From an uncultured Ruminococcus sp. (GTDB lineage Bacteria; Bacillota; Clostridia; Oscillospirales; CAG-272), in the NCBI GenBank assembly GCA_902778145.1, contig CACYWW010000024.1:1-64000 (forward strand): 64,000 nucleotides of DNA, in the 5' to 3' direction. The notes beneath the pieces were generated by a model. It was not told the origin of the DNA and did not search any database. It saw only the letters and a program-made list of their open reading frames with translations. A program made the translations under genes and the position numbers. Shown piece after piece: positions 1-11,400 of this stretch. Position 1 is the stretch's first letter. Each line of letters begins with the position of its first letter.

Positions 1-70
1 GAAGCGTCTTCATTTCTTCATTAGCCCGCTTGCGGGCGTCTTCATTTTCGGCGCGGCAAAGTTTATACAT
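1..70 (-). CDS. Partial ORF running off the left edge
   Basis: An ATG at position 70 on the minus strand opens a frame that stays open to the window edge, giving 23 visible codons beginning MYKLCRAENEDARKR. The visible part is rich in Lys, Arg and Glu, suggesting a soluble or coiled-coil start. AAGGAAGT lies three bases upstream of the ATG and fits a ribosome binding site. Too little is present to name a family. The downstream neighbour on the same strand is the DUF4830 gene. Confidence 0.4.
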   Translation of the reverse strand, partial: MYKLCRAENEDARKRANEEMKTL

Positions 71-114
71 AATACTTCCTTATCACGCCGCGCCGAATCG
101 TCAGCCGGCGTTTT

Positions 115-597
115 TTACGGCAGCGTGATATCGGGTGAAAAGCCGTGGACGAACCCGTTTACATCCGCCGAGCAGATATCCCCGCCTATGACCTTGTTTT
201 TATAGACTATAACGTCCGCGAGCACCGTTCCCTTGTGATCCTTGTAGTTGTCTATCAGATACGTATAACGCGTCACGGTCTTGCGGCGGTACTTTGAAAG
301 ATCGAAGCCCTGCTTTTTCTGAAGGGTATTGTATTCCTCGTACACGGCGTCGAACTGCGACGGCACGGTGACCTCCGCGCGGTCCACGAGCTCCGTCGCC
401 TCCCAGCCGTACTGCGACAAAAACTCCTTCACGCCGTCCTCTCCTCTGATCTTCCGCTCGATCACGGCGGGAGCGGACGTCTCGGCGGAGAATTCATATT
501 TCGGCAGGAACAAAACAAGTGAAACGATCGCTGCGGCGGACGCGGTGATCACGGCTATGAATTTCAGGGTGGACGCCCTGACTGTATAAACGAACAT
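115..597 (-). CDS. DUF4830 domain protein, membrane-anchored
   Basis: A 160-residue protein with a short cytoplasmic N-terminus, one hydrophobic segment at about residues 10-32, and an extracytoplasmic domain with the DUF4830 pattern: FLSQYGWE, a proline-containing PSQFDAVYEEYN, LQKKQGFDL, and VIGGDICSADVNGF near the end. The family is widespread in Clostridia and has no assigned function. The frame can be extended four codons to a TTG, but GGAGGG stands four bases before the ATG at 597, so that start is preferred. It is read divergently from the GH1 gene and probably exported or anchored with its C-terminal domain outside. Confidence 0.8.
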   Translation of the reverse strand: MFVYTVRASTLKFIAVITASAAAIVSLVLFLPKYEFSAETSAPAVIERKIRGEDGVKEFLSQYGWEATELVDRAEVTVPSQFDAVYEEYNTLQKKQGFDLSKYRRKTVTRYTYLIDNYKDHKGTVLADVIVYKNKVIGGDICSADVNGFVHGFSPDITLP

Positions 598-671
598 ATC
601 GCCCTCCAACGTTTTTGTTAAATCATATTTCCCGGTCGTCCGCTTTATTCGTCTTATTTGCGCCGTGATAC

Positions 672-700
672 TTGATTTTTCAAAAAAAATACAGTATAAT
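672..700 (+). promoter_or_regulatory. SigA-type promoter of the GH1 gene
   Basis: TTGATT at 672-677, a 17-base spacer and a perfect TATAAT at 695-700. Transcription would begin near 707, which excludes the upstream ATG at 665 as the start of the glycosidase and supports the ATG at 728. Confidence 0.75.
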
Positions 701-727
701 ATAGAAAATCACGACCGGGAGGACGTT

Positions 728-2056
728 ATGAGTTTCGGAAAAGATTTCATTTGGGGTCTCGCCACGTCGGCGGGACAGGTAGAGGGCGGAGCCGCGGAGG
801 ACGGCAGAGGTCCGAGCATATGGGACGTATTCGCCTCAAAGCCCGGGAAGATACACAACGGCACCACGCCCGCCGTCGCCTGCAACAGCTATCACCGCTT
901 TGAACGCGACGTTGAAAATCTGAAATTCGTCGGGGTCGACAGCTACAGGATGTCGATCTCCTGGTCGCGCGTCATGCCAGAGGGGTCAGGCGCTCTGAAC
1001 GAAAAGGGCGTCGACTATTACAAACGCTGCTTCGATTCCCTGCTCCGCGCCGGCATAAAGCCGAACGTCACGCTCTACCACTGGGATCTTCCGCAGGCGC
1101 TTGAAGAAAAGAACGGCTGGGTCGACCGTGACGTGATAGGCAGGTTTGCCGAGTACGCGGACAAAATGTTCCGTCTGTTCGGCGATGTCGTGCCGCTCTG
1201 GTCGACCGTAAACGAACCGATAGCGACGTACGTCGGCTACGGCAACGGCGGCTTCGCCCCCGGCAGATGCAATGAAAAAGAGGGCAACCAGGCGCGTCAC
1301 AACATCCTCGTCGCGCACGGCGCGGCGGTGGACGCCTTCCGCGCGTCCGGCGCGTCGGGCGATATCGGCATAGTCATAGATATATGGAAACGCCACGCGA
1401 TCCGCGACACGGAGGAGGACCGCGCGCTCGTGCTCGATCAGGACGAGCGAAACTGGAAATTCTACACGGATCCCGTGCTCGGCGGCTCGTACAGCGACTA
1501 TATCCTCTCTCACCTCGCGTCTGAGGGCACGCTCATGGACATACGTCCGGGCGATCTTGAGCTGATGCACCGTCCGATAGATTACTACGGTCTCAACGTC
1601 TACAACAGAGTCCCCGTCTCGGTCGACAGGCAGGCGGAGCTCGATTTCTCACAGGGCGGAAACTTCCTCAACAACAGAACGGAATACTACCCGAAGGCGG
1701 TATACGACGCGATAAAGCTCGTGCATGATCTGTACGGACTGAAGATACCGGTGATCGTGACGGAAAACGGCACGTACGGCATAGGTGAGGAACCGAGAGG
1801 CGAAGACGGTCTCATTGCCGATACGGACAGGATAAAATACGTCTCCGGCTTTCTCGAATGGCTCGGCAAGGCGATAGACGATGGGTACGACGTGCGCGGT
1901 TATTATCTGTGGAGCCTTATGGACAACTTTGAATGGACGGCGGGCTTCAATTTCAAATTCGGTATATTCGAGACGGATTTTCAAACGCTTGAAACGCGTC
2001 CGAAGAAGAGCGCGTACTGGTACCGCGATTTTATAAGGAAAGCAAAAGGAAAATGA
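728..2056 (+). CDS. Glycoside hydrolase family 1 beta-glucosidase-type enzyme
   Basis: A 442-residue cytoplasmic GH1 enzyme with no signal peptide. Family hallmarks are the N-terminal FIWGLATSAGQVEGG, SYRMSISWSR, LYHWDLPQAL, the acid/base motif TVNEP (Glu163) and the nucleophile motif VTENG (Glu346). WSLMDNFEW and GFNFKFGIF close the active site. GH1 enzymes in this size class hydrolyse beta-glucosides or beta-galactosides, and no PTS genes are nearby that would imply a 6-phospho substrate. The exact sugar cannot be read from sequence. The ATG at 728 follows GGGAGG and lies downstream of a strong promoter. The stop overlaps the ATG of the ABC-F gene (ATGA), so the two are translationally coupled. 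Confidence 0.92.
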   Translation: MSFGKDFIWGLATSAGQVEGGAAEDGRGPSIWDVFASKPGKIHNGTTPAVACNSYHRFERDVENLKFVGVDSYRMSISWSRVMPEGSGALNEKGVDYYKRCFDSLLRAGIKPNVTLYHWDLPQALEEKNGWVDRDVIGRFAEYADKMFRLFGDVVPLWSTVNEPIATYVGYGNGGFAPGRCNEKEGNQARHNILVAHGAAVDAFRASGASGDIGIVIDIWKRHAIRDTEEDRALVLDQDERNWKFYTDPVLGGSYSDYILSHLASEGTLMDIRPGDLELMHRPIDYYGLNVYNRVPVSVDRQAELDFSQGGNFLNNRTEYYPKAVYDAIKLVHDLYGLKIPVIVTENGTYGIGEEPRGEDGLIADTDRIKYVSGFLEWLGKAIDDGYDVRGYYLWSLMDNFEWTAGFNFKFGIFETDFQTLETRPKKSAYWYRDFIRKAKGK

Positions 2057-3978
2057 TCATTCTCGGCTGTGACGGACTCACGCTCTCATTCGGCGAGCGT
2101 GACGTCTTATCTGACGTTTCCTTCTCGGTACAGGAGGGAGACCGTGTCGGCATCGTCGGTGAAAACGGCGCCGGAAAAACTTCTCTTCTGAAGATGATAA
2201 CCGGTGAATACGACGGCAAGGGAAACGTATACATCTCAAAGGACAAGACCGTCGGAATGCTCTCGCAGAACGCCGTCGCCGACGGCGACGGGACTGTCGT
2301 CTCCGTGCTCGAGAGCGCTTTTTCCGACCTCATCGAGAGGGAGGCGGAGCTTGAGCGGATGAGGCACCGCATCGACGTGACGCATTCCGTCGGCATCGCC
2401 ATGACGGACTCGTATCTCTCGGAATACACGGCAAAGCTCGAATCGTTCTCCGCGGACGGCGGAGACAGGTTCCGCGGACTCGTAAGATCATACCTCGTCA
2501 AGCTCGGCTTTCCGGAGTCCGAATGGGAAACGCCGGTCGGCAGGCTTTCGGGCGGGCAGAAAACGCGCCTCGCGCTCGGAAAGCTGATCATCAGACCTCC
2601 GGATATACTGCTTCTCGACGAGCCTACGAACCATCTTGACGTACAGACGCTTTCCTGGCTCGAGGACGTGCTTTCAAATCTGAAATGTACTCTTCTCGTC
2701 GTCTCCCACGACAGATATTTTCTCGACCGCGTGGCGACGAAGATACTCGATATAGACGGCGGCAAGGCGCGTCTTTACGACGGCAACTACACAAAATACG
2801 TTGAGCGGAAAAAGACCGACCGCGAGATACAGCGCCGCCATTATGAAAATCAGCAGCGCGAGATCGCAAGGCTCGAGGCGTTCATAGAACAGCAGAAGCG
2901 CTGGAACCGTGAGCGCAACATAATAGCCGCCGAATCACGCCGGAAGGCGATCGACCGAATGGAGAAGGTCGAGGCGCCCGAAGCCGAGCGTCGCGGGATC
3001 CGCGTGCGCTTCACCGAGGGCTCGGAATCCGGCAACGACGTTCTGACGGTAAACGGGCTATCGAAACGGTTCGGCGAAAACGAGCTGTTCTCCGGCGTTT
3101 CGTTTCTGATCAAACGCGGAGACCGTGCGTTCATCACGGGGAAAAACGGCTCCGGAAAGTCGACTCTGATGAAGATCCTGCGCGGCAGGCTGCAGCAGAC
3201 CTCCGGCTCATATGAATTCGGCTACAACGTCAGCATCGGTTACTACGATCAGGAGAACCAGGAGCTTGACGAAAACAACACCGTCCTTGACGAGGTCTGG
3301 GACGAATTCGGCAAAAGGACGCAGACGGAGATACGCTCCGCGCTCGCGCTGTTCCTGTTCCGCGGCGACGACGTCAACAAGAAAGTGAGCATGCTCTCCG
3401 GCGGCGAAAAGGCGCGGCTCACGATGGTCAAGCTGATACTCAGACCGAACAACGTGCTCCTGCTCGACGAGCCGACGAACCACCTCGATATAAAGAGCCG
3501 CGAGGCGCTGGAGGACGCGTTGTCCGATTACAAGGGAACGCTGATCGCCGTCTCTCACGACAGATACTTCATAAAAAAGCTCTGCACGCGCGTGCTCGAC
3601 ATATCGGCAAAGCCGTTTGCCGACTATCACGGGACATATGAGGATTATCTGAGATATACCCGCGATCAGACGGTGCCGGAGCCTGCCGCGGCGGAACGCT
3701 CCGACAAGGAGGAAAACCGCAGGAAATACGAGGAGGAGCGGCGGAGCCGCTCGGATATGCGCAAGCTCAGGACAAGGATAGAGCGCGCCAGGGAGGAAAC
3801 GGCGAAGATAGAAGACCGTTTATCGGCGCTTGAGACAGAATACAGGGAAAACGAGCTCGATTACAAAAAGCTGATGGAACTCGATCTTGAGCGGGAGAAG
3901 CTCGAGGAAAGACTTCTTGAGCTGTACGAGCAGACCGACCTCGACGAGCGTGAATACGCGGAAAGATCCGGACAATGA
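2053..3978 (+). CDS. ABC-F family ATPase (Uup/YdiF type)
   Basis: A 641-residue soluble protein with two ABC ATPase domains and no membrane segments. Walker A motifs are GENGAGKT (residues 36-43) and GKNGSGKS (about 363-370). Signature motifs are LSGGQ (about 165) and LSGGE (about 447), and both Walker B strands read LLLDEPTNHLD. A basic linker after the first domain (ERKKTDREIQRRHYENQQRE) corresponds to the P-site tRNA interaction motif, and a charged coiled coil occupies about residues 550-635. This layout fits translation-associated ABC-F proteins that act on the ribosome. Sequence alone does not separate a housekeeping member from an antibiotic-resistance one; the coiled-coil tail and housekeeping-like context favour the former. 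It overlaps the gene on either side by four bases. Confidence 0.93.
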   Translation: MIILGCDGLTLSFGERDVLSDVSFSVQEGDRVGIVGENGAGKTSLLKMITGEYDGKGNVYISKDKTVGMLSQNAVADGDGTVVSVLESAFSDLIEREAELERMRHRIDVTHSVGIAMTDSYLSEYTAKLESFSADGGDRFRGLVRSYLVKLGFPESEWETPVGRLSGGQKTRLALGKLIIRPPDILLLDEPTNHLDVQTLSWLEDVLSNLKCTLLVVSHDRYFLDRVATKILDIDGGKARLYDGNYTKYVERKKTDREIQRRHYENQQREIARLEAFIEQQKRWNRERNIIAAESRRKAIDRMEKVEAPEAERRGIRVRFTEGSESGNDVLTVNGLSKRFGENELFSGVSFLIKRGDRAFITGKNGSGKSTLMKILRGRLQQTSGSYEFGYNVSIGYYDQENQELDENNTVLDEVWDEFGKRTQTEIRSALALFLFRGDDVNKKVSMLSGGEKARLTMVKLILRPNNVLLLDEPTNHLDIKSREALEDALSDYKGTLIAVSHDRYFIKKLCTRVLDISAKPFADYHGTYEDYLRYTRDQTVPEPAAAERSDKEENRRKYEEERRSRSDMRKLRTRIERAREETAKIEDRLSALETEYRENELDYKKLMELDLEREKLEERLLELYEQTDLDEREYAERSGQ

Positions 3979-4373
3979 AGGATAATTTCATAAAAAGGAC
4001 TCCGGATCATACGGAAGAATACGATCCGGAGGATGTAAAAAAAGGAGCCCTTCTGTCGGTCATTTCATATCTTTTCGTGCTTGTGCTGATACCGATCATA
4101 TCCGAAAAAAGCACGGAATACACGCGTTTCCATATAAAGCAGGGGGCTTTGCTCTCCTCGATAACGACGGGATACGTGTTCCTCATGAACGGCGTCATCG
4201 GTATCGCGAGGGCGAGGCTCGGCAGCGTGGGCGCCGCAGTGACGGGACTGTTGCTTTACGCGGCGCTTCTGTTCCTTTTGTTCCTGTTTTGCCTCGGGAT
4301 CAGGTACGCCGTAAAGCACCGCGCAAAGGAGCTGCCGGGGTTTTCCGTGTTTTTCCGAAAAAAAGAAGACTGA
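3975..4373 (+). CDS. Small membrane protein, DUF4870/Tic20-like
   Basis: A 132-residue protein with three or four hydrophobic segments. An acidic N-terminus (EEYDPEDVKKGA) leads into LSVISYLFVLVLIPII and then RFHIKQGALL, the pattern seen in DUF4870 proteins, where a conserved His and Gln-Gly follow the first membrane helix. The function is unknown. The ATG overlaps the stop of the ABC-F gene, making it the last gene of a three-gene transcription unit with GH1 and ABC-F. Confidence 0.7.
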   Translation: MKDNFIKRTPDHTEEYDPEDVKKGALLSVISYLFVLVLIPIISEKSTEYTRFHIKQGALLSSITTGYVFLMNGVIGIARARLGSVGAAVTGLLLYAALLFLLFLFCLGIRYAVKHRAKELPGFSVFFRKKED

Positions 4374-4377
4374 ATAA

Positions 4378-4409
4378 AACGCCGGGCGGGGTCGATCCCG
4401 TCCGGCGTT
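4378..4409. terminator. Intrinsic terminator between convergent genes
   Basis: A stem of about 12 pairs (AACGCCGG... / ...CCGGCGTT) lies between the plus-strand membrane protein gene and minus-strand yitT. The best T-run is on the minus strand (TTTTATT), so it mainly ends yitT transcription, but it can serve both sides. Confidence 0.75.
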
Positions 4410-4419
4410 CCGTATATTT

Positions 4420-5286
4420 TCAGGACGCGTTCCTGAAGCCCTTACCGATTATATCGCTCGTCGAAGAAATGACCACGAAGGCGCCCGGATCCGTCTCCTT
4501 TATATGGTTCCTGAGCGCTATCGCCTGAGAACGCGTCATCACGGTGAGAACGACGGTCTTTTCCTCTTTCGTATATGAGCCTCTGCCCTGCCATACCGTC
4601 GCGCCCTTGTGCAGATTCTCGTTTATATACCGGCAGACCTCGTCCGGGTTCGTCGTGACGATGAAGAAATATTTGCTTATGTTTATGTTCTCTATGATCA
4701 CGTCTATGACGAGCGCGCGTACGAGAAGACCGACGAGAGAGTAAAGACCGGATCTGACGCCGTTCACGAAGAAGCCGGCGGCGACTATCACCGCGTCAGC
4801 GAAGGAAAGCGAGACGCCCGTGTTCATGGACGTATATTTTTTGAGCACCATGGCTATTATATCGGTCCCTCCGGTAGTACCGCCGAGATTGAATACGACG
4901 GCCGAGCCGACGGCGGGCAGACCCACGGCGAAGAACAGCTCGAGCATCTTATCGTCGGTGAGCGGTCCCTTGAGCGGACAGAGCAGCTCCAGAAGCTCAA
5001 GCGCCACAGACAGGATCAGGCTGCAGTATACCGTCTTGATGCTGAAGCCCTTGCCGAATATGAAAAAGCCGACTATGAGCAGAGCGACGTTGATGATGAG
5101 CATCACTGTCGCGGGGGATACCGCGGACTGGAGCCTGCCGAATATCATCGATATGCCGCTCACGCCTCCCATAACGAAATCGTTCGGAAACTTGAAGAAA
5201 TAGATCCCGCACGCCATAACGAGCGTGGCGACGGTCATAAGCGCGTACTCCTTTACGACGGTGAGCGCTTTTTTGTTTTTTTCCAT
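4420..5286 (-). CDS. YitT family membrane protein
   Basis: A 288-residue protein with about five or six hydrophobic segments in the first 200 residues, including the glycine-rich FNLGGTTGGTDIIA typical of the YitT/DUF161 region, followed by a cytoplasmic C-terminal DUF2179 domain (residues about 205-285) with the pattern YINENLHKGATVWQGRGSYT. The family is common in Firmicutes and its transport or sensing role is not established. The ATG at 5286 has GGGAGAG upstream. A longer frame reaching 5391 would begin upstream of the promoter found at 5318-5346 and is rejected. Confidence 0.88.
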   Translation of the reverse strand: MEKNKKALTVVKEYALMTVATLVMACGIYFFKFPNDFVMGGVSGISMIFGRLQSAVSPATVMLIINVALLIVGFFIFGKGFSIKTVYCSLILSVALELLELLCPLKGPLTDDKMLELFFAVGLPAVGSAVVFNLGGTTGGTDIIAMVLKKYTSMNTGVSLSFADAVIVAAGFFVNGVRSGLYSLVGLLVRALVIDVIIENINISKYFFIVTTNPDEVCRYINENLHKGATVWQGRGSYTKEEKTVVLTVMTRSQAIALRNHIKETDPGAFVVISSTSDIIGKGFRNAS

Positions 5287-5317
5287 TGTCAACTCTCCCA
5301 AAACCATGATCGATAAG

Positions 5318-5346
5318 ATTATATACCGTATTTTTGTCGTATTCAA
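5318..5346 (-). promoter_or_regulatory. SigA-type promoter of yitT
   Basis: Read on the minus strand: TTGAAT, 17 bases, TATAAT. It lies 32 bases upstream of the yitT ATG and fixes the start at 5286. Confidence 0.7.
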
Positions 5347-5423
5347 CACGAAAAAAATAACAATGGAATAATTTTGACCGTCGCGCGTCAATAATCACGT
5401 TCGAATAATACTTCGGAGGATCT

Positions 5424-8400
5424 ATGGCTGTCATTTCGCTTGGAAAAGAATGCTTTTCGATCGTGCGGGAGCTGAAACGCTCAAAGGATCCCGTCATCCG
5501 CGGCGAGCTTTATTACCTGATCCCGAGACTGCGGGACGCGGGAAGGGCGCTCGGGCGCGGAGATCCCGGTCTTTGTGCCGCGCTGTCGGACTTTATCGAC
5601 CTGTCGGGCGGCGCCGTCGACCGCGGATCTCTTTGCTCGTTTTACGCGCGCGGAAAATACGGCGACGGGCAGATACGGAAAACAAGGTATTATCTGATCC
5701 TGATATACTGCCGGATGATACTTGCGGGGAAATGCGGGGTCTTTCGTTTGCGGCAGATCGAGAGGATAGATTTCGGATCTCTTATCGCCGACGCCTCCCC
5801 GCTCGAGCGCCGCCTTCTTCTTTATCCGGACTATGCGGAAAGCGACGACCGGACCCGCGCGGAATACAGGAGGCGTCTTTCGCGCTTCGCGGGATCCGGG
5901 AAAACGGACAGCGAAAGCGCGCTGAAAAGCCTTCCCGAGCACAGGTTCACGGAAACGCTGTTTTCCCGCGATCCCTCTCCTCTTCCGTATATCCTGATCC
6001 TCATATCCGTTTTGATAACGCTTATGTCCCTGTCCGCGCTCGCGGTCGGCGCCGCCTCACTTTTGGCTGTTATCCCGCTTTACCGGCTTTCCCTGTATCT
6101 GAGCTCGGTCATATGCGGTAAGCTGCTGCCCGCACGGATTTGCCCGCGCGTGCGTGATGACGCGGAGCTTCCCCCGTGTCTCACCGTGATCACAGCGAAG
6201 CTCGGCGCGGATATTTCAAGCCTCGCGGAAAGACTCGGACAGATGCGCATCTCCGAGGGAAGGACAGCGCCCGTCCTTTTAGGTATCCTCGCCGATCTGC
6301 CGGACAGCGACGTCAAATACGACGCGGGCGACGACGAGCTGATAAATAAAGCTCACGGCGAGATTGACAGGCTGAACGAAAAATACGGCGGCGGTTTTTA
6401 TTTGTTTCTGCGCGAGCGAAGATATTCGTTTTCCGAGGACGCCTTCATCGCGCCGGAGCGCAAACGCGGGGCGGTCTGCGAGCTTGTGAGACAGCTTCAC
6501 ACGGGATCGTCCTCACTTGAGATATACGGAGATCCGGAAAAGCTGCGCGGTATTCCGTATCTTATAACGCTCGACTCGGACACGGTGCTTTATCCGGGAA
6601 GCGTGTCTTCTCTGCTCAGATGCGCCGTCCATCCGGCAAACAGGGCGGTCGTCGACAAAAGAACGCGTACCGTGACAAAAGGTCACGGCATTTTTCAGCC
6701 GCGTATCGGCTGTGTGCTCGGATCGCGCACGGATCCTCCTTTCTCATCCGTCTTCTCGCGTGAGCGAGGCACGGATCCTTATCACACGCCGGATTTCGAC
6801 GTGCTCAGCGCCGTGTTCGGCCGCGGTTCGTTCTGCGGCAAGGGGCTGATCGACGTGTCGGCGTTTTTCACATGCTGCTGCGACGTGTTCGAGGACGGTA
6901 TGATCCTCTCGCACGACGCGATAGAGGGATGCCGCTGCCGCTGCGGCGCGGTGACCGACACCGTTATGTACGAGAGCACGCCGAAAAACGCGATATCCTA
7001 CCACAAAAGGCTCGAAAGATGGGTACGAGGCGACGTACAGTCCCTGCCGTTCACGTTCCGTTATTTAAAGCGCGGCGGCGTGAAAAGTCCGAACGGACTC
7101 CACGGGGTTGACCGTTTCATACTGTACGGAAGCGTTTTGACCGCGCTCGCGCCTGTTTTCGCTGTTATCTGTATAATATACGGCGCCTTTGCCGGAGCGC
7201 TGCCTGTGCTTTCGTCGATCGCCCTCTCATATCTCTTTGTACCTTCAGTCCACGCGTTTTTCTCCGATCTTTACGATCCCGGCAGACGATCCGCCGACGT
7301 CTCTTATTTTCTATTTCGTCTTTCTTTTCTGTTTTACGAGGCTCAGACGGTGCTTTTCGCCGTTGTCCGGGCGGTGTTCCGTCTGATCATCCGGAAAAGG
7401 ACGCTCAGCTGGACAACCTCGTCCGCCGCCGATTCCGTGCGTCATCTTCCGTCCGCGTACGCACTTTCGTTTTTGCCGTCCGTGATATTCGGCTCGCTCA
7501 TCACGGTGATATCATCGGGAGCTGCGGTCTTCACCGGCGCCGTACTCACGCTCTCCCCCGTCATCGCGTACCGCTCCTCACTTCAAAGAAGGATCTGCGC
7601 AGACAGATACCGGGACGACGGATTTTTGCTTGAGTGCGTGAAAGACCATATGAAATATTTTTCCGCGCTCGTCACGGCGGAGCACGGATACCTGCCGCCC
7701 GATAATCATCAGGTCTTCTGCGGGATCGGGACGGCGCCCCGAACGTCGCCCACCAATATCGGACTTTATCTGTTATCCGTCATAGCGGCAGCGGATCTCG
7801 GGATATACGGCAGGGACGACGTGCGCCGTATGCTCGCGCCAACGCTTCATACGCTCGAAAAGCTCCCGAAGAAGAACGGATTGTTGTACAACTGGTACGA
7901 CACGCACACCTGCACGCCGCTGTCAGACTTCGTTTCCACCGTTGACTGCGGAAATTATCTCGCGTGTCTGATAACGCTGAGACAGGCGCTCGACGAATAC
8001 GGTGACACGGATGATCTCAGGGAGACAACGGACAGACTGACAGCGGAATGCGATCTTACTCCGTTGTATGACAAACAAGCGCGTCTGTTCCGGATCGGCA
8101 CGGGCGACGGATCTGACGTCAGATACGATATGTACTGCTCCGAGATGCTGACGACGGACATGCTCGCGATCGCGCTCGGATCTGCCCCGCCGGAGCATTT
8201 CGGCGCGCTGTCGCGGCCGGTGATCCGCGAAGGCGTCAAAAAAGGCATCGCGTCGTTTTCGGGCACCGCCTTCGAGTATTTCATGCCGGCACTGTTTTTG
8301 CCCGCGCCGGAGGGTTCCGCCGCGGATCTCGCCCGGTCTTACGCCGTTTTCCGTCAGGAAAAGGAGAGTGTGCGTTTCCACGGCAAACGCGTCTTCGGCA

Positions 8401-11400
8401 TGAGCGAATCGTGCTATTTCGCCTTCGACGCCGATATGGATTATCAATACAAGGCACACGGTGTGCCGGGGCTGGCGCTTCACGCCGATAAAAGAGAACG
8501 CGTTATCAGTCCCTATTCGCTTTTTCTCATGCTGTCGCGCTCCGGCCCGGCGCTGTCAGTCCTCAGACATCTGAAGCAGAACGGAGTGTATGGGGAATAC
8601 GGCTTTTACGAGGCCGTGGATATGACGCGCAGCCGCACGGGCGGCGGATACGCGGTCATAAAATGTCATATGGCCCATCACATAGGCATGAGCGTCATCA
8701 GCGCGGCGAATGTTATGCTGGACGATATATTCGTCAAGCGTTTCTGCCGCGATCAGCGCGTATCGTCCGTCCTTTCACTGCTTTATGAAAAGCCTCCCGT
8801 ATTCCGCGGCAAAAAGACGGTCGGCATATATCCCGATCCTCCGCGCTCGTTCGATCCGGGTGAGGATCGCGTCCGCGACTGCTCGCTTCTGACGAACACG
8901 GTCTGCACCGCCGTTGCCGATCCGTACGGCGTGGGGCTTTACTTCAAGGGCGCGTGCATATCAGACGAAAACGCACAGGGTCTGAGGGGACTTTCGGTGC
9001 TGTGCGGAGATGTCGATCTGATCCGCCACCCGGCGTCGTTCTTATCGGATCGCGTGATATACGGTACCGATGATATGAACGCCCGGATCTCTGTCTGCCC
9101 CGACGAGCCTGTGTTCCGGATAGATGTTAAAGCTGACGCAAGGACCGCGCTCGCGTTCGAGCCGGTCATGCGGAAAAAGGCGGATCATCTGAGACACACG
9201 TCGTACTCTTCTCTTTTCATAACGTCGTCAAAACGCAAAGACAGGCTGTTTTTCAGACGCCGCGGCAAGGCGGGTATGACGGTATGCGTAGCGGCGTACG
9301 GCGGTGACGGCCCCGTTTCGTCCGATGTCAGGATCAACGGTGAACAGACGCACGGAAAGAGTGCGAGCGAGCTGCTTTCGGATCGCGGGATAACAGGCGA
9401 TTTTGAGGATACCGCCTGCGTCTTCCCGCGCGTTTTCGCCGCGGCGGAGCCGCGTGACGGAAAGCTGACCTTCTTTATCTCCGCGGCATCCGACAAGGAG
9501 TCCGCATCCCGGGCGATAGACAGGGCGGCGGTGGGAGGCGGCGACGCCGTGTCGCTCCCTCCCTGCGACACGGCGCTTTTATCCCGGATACTCAGATGTC
9601 TGATGCGTCCTCCGCTTAAGACGTCGGAAAGCTCGTGTAAAAAAAGCATGACGGAGATCATTTACCGTCACGGGATATCGGGCGACCGCCCCGTGATACT
9701 GCTCGATGCGACGGGCCCCGACGGCGTCGCCGGGATACGCGCCGTTTTTCCCGGCGTCGCCTCAGCGGCGGTACGTCTTCTGATCGCCGGGATCGACGCC
9801 GATACGGTCATACTTTACGACAGCGACGACGGTTATTTCAATTCGTCATACGCGGAGCTTTGCCGCATGATAGGTGCGTGCGGGCTTTCGGCGCTTCACG
9901 GGAGCCGCGTTTTCACGGTGCCTGACACGGACGGCGAAAAGGAGCTGTTCCGTGATACGGCGGCGATCGTGATCAGCGCTCGGGACAGATACGGAGATCC
10001 GCCGCGTATTCCGGAGCACGACGTTTCCGTAAAGCCGGAAAGAGCGGCGGGCGGGGTTCCTTCGATCGGCTTCGGCGCTGTTACGGTCCCGGTCGGCGCG
10101 AGCTTTGCCCCGATGAGCTTCATTTATTCGAACTGCTGCTTTGGCGCGCTCGTCACCGACAGGAGCGGCGGCTTCTGCTGGTACGGCAACAGCCGTATGT
10201 TTTCCCTGACCGACAGCGACACGTCGCCCGGGGATCGCGGCGACAGGCTCGTATTCGAATATAACGGCCGCCGCTATGAGCTGTTTTCCTTCAGCCGGAT
10301 CTGCCGGTTTTTCCCGCACGCGGCGAAATGGAGCGGAGAGATCGAAGGCAAGGGGTATTCCGTCACCCTCTCGGTCGACGGCAAGGCGCCGTATAAGGTC
10401 ATTAAATTCGCGTGCGCCCTGAAGGGCACGCTGACGTATATGACGGTGCCGGTGCTCGGCGAGAAGCGGGTCGGCGGAACGCTGCGCTTTTCATCGTACA
10501 GGGACACGGCGACGGTGAGCCGCGCTTACGGCGGAGGGTATCCGTCGCTGTTCGTCAGATGCGAGGGCTCCGTTTCATCGTTTGACGGCGAAAGACTTAC
10601 CGTCAGGGCAAGCCACGCGGGGACGACCGTTTTTACCGTCGGCGCGGCGTTCAACCGCGCGGTGATCGAATACGCTCAGTCGTCCTCATCACACGCCGCG
10701 GCACGGTATCTCGCGAGGGTAAGACGGTATCTTTCCCCGTTCACACTGCACGGCGCTGACCCGGGCATAGACGCGTTTTTCAACGTTTACGCGAGGTATC
10801 AGGCGCTGTACTGCCGTCAGCTTGCGCGCTGCGGCCCGTATCAGAACGGAGGCGCCTACGGCTTCCGCGATCAGCTGCAGGACTGCGTCTGCACGGTCTA
10901 CGGCGAGCCGCTCCTCGCCCGCGCTCATATCCTCCGATGCTGTGCGCATCAGTACGAGGAGGGCGACGTCATGCACTGGTTCCACCCGCTGACCGGATAC
11001 GGCATACGCACGCGCTGCTCAGACGATATGCTCTGGCTCCCCTTTGCCGTCAGCGAATATGTCCGGATCACCGGCGACGCGGCGATACTCGGGATAAAGG
11101 TCAGATATCTGACCTCGCCTCCGCTCGACGGAGAGCGCGACAGATACGAGAAAGCCGTGCCGTCGCCCTTGCGCGGTACGGTGCTCGAGCACTGTATCAG
11201 AGCCGTATCGAGGGTGAGGACCGGGGAGCACGGTCTCTGCCTGATGGGAGGCGGCGACTGGAACGACGGCATGGGTGAGGCGGGTGCGAACGGCAGGGGA
11301 GAATCGGTCTGGCTGTCGCTTTTCGCGGCGGACGTCATGCGAAGGCTCTCGGCGCTTTGCGGCGACGTTTCTTATTCGGCACGCGCCGACGCTCTCGTTT

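Noticed and set aside
665..727. N-terminal extension of the GH1 gene to an ATG at 665
   Set aside because: It lies upstream of and across the promoter at 672-700, and the family starts at the ATG at 728.
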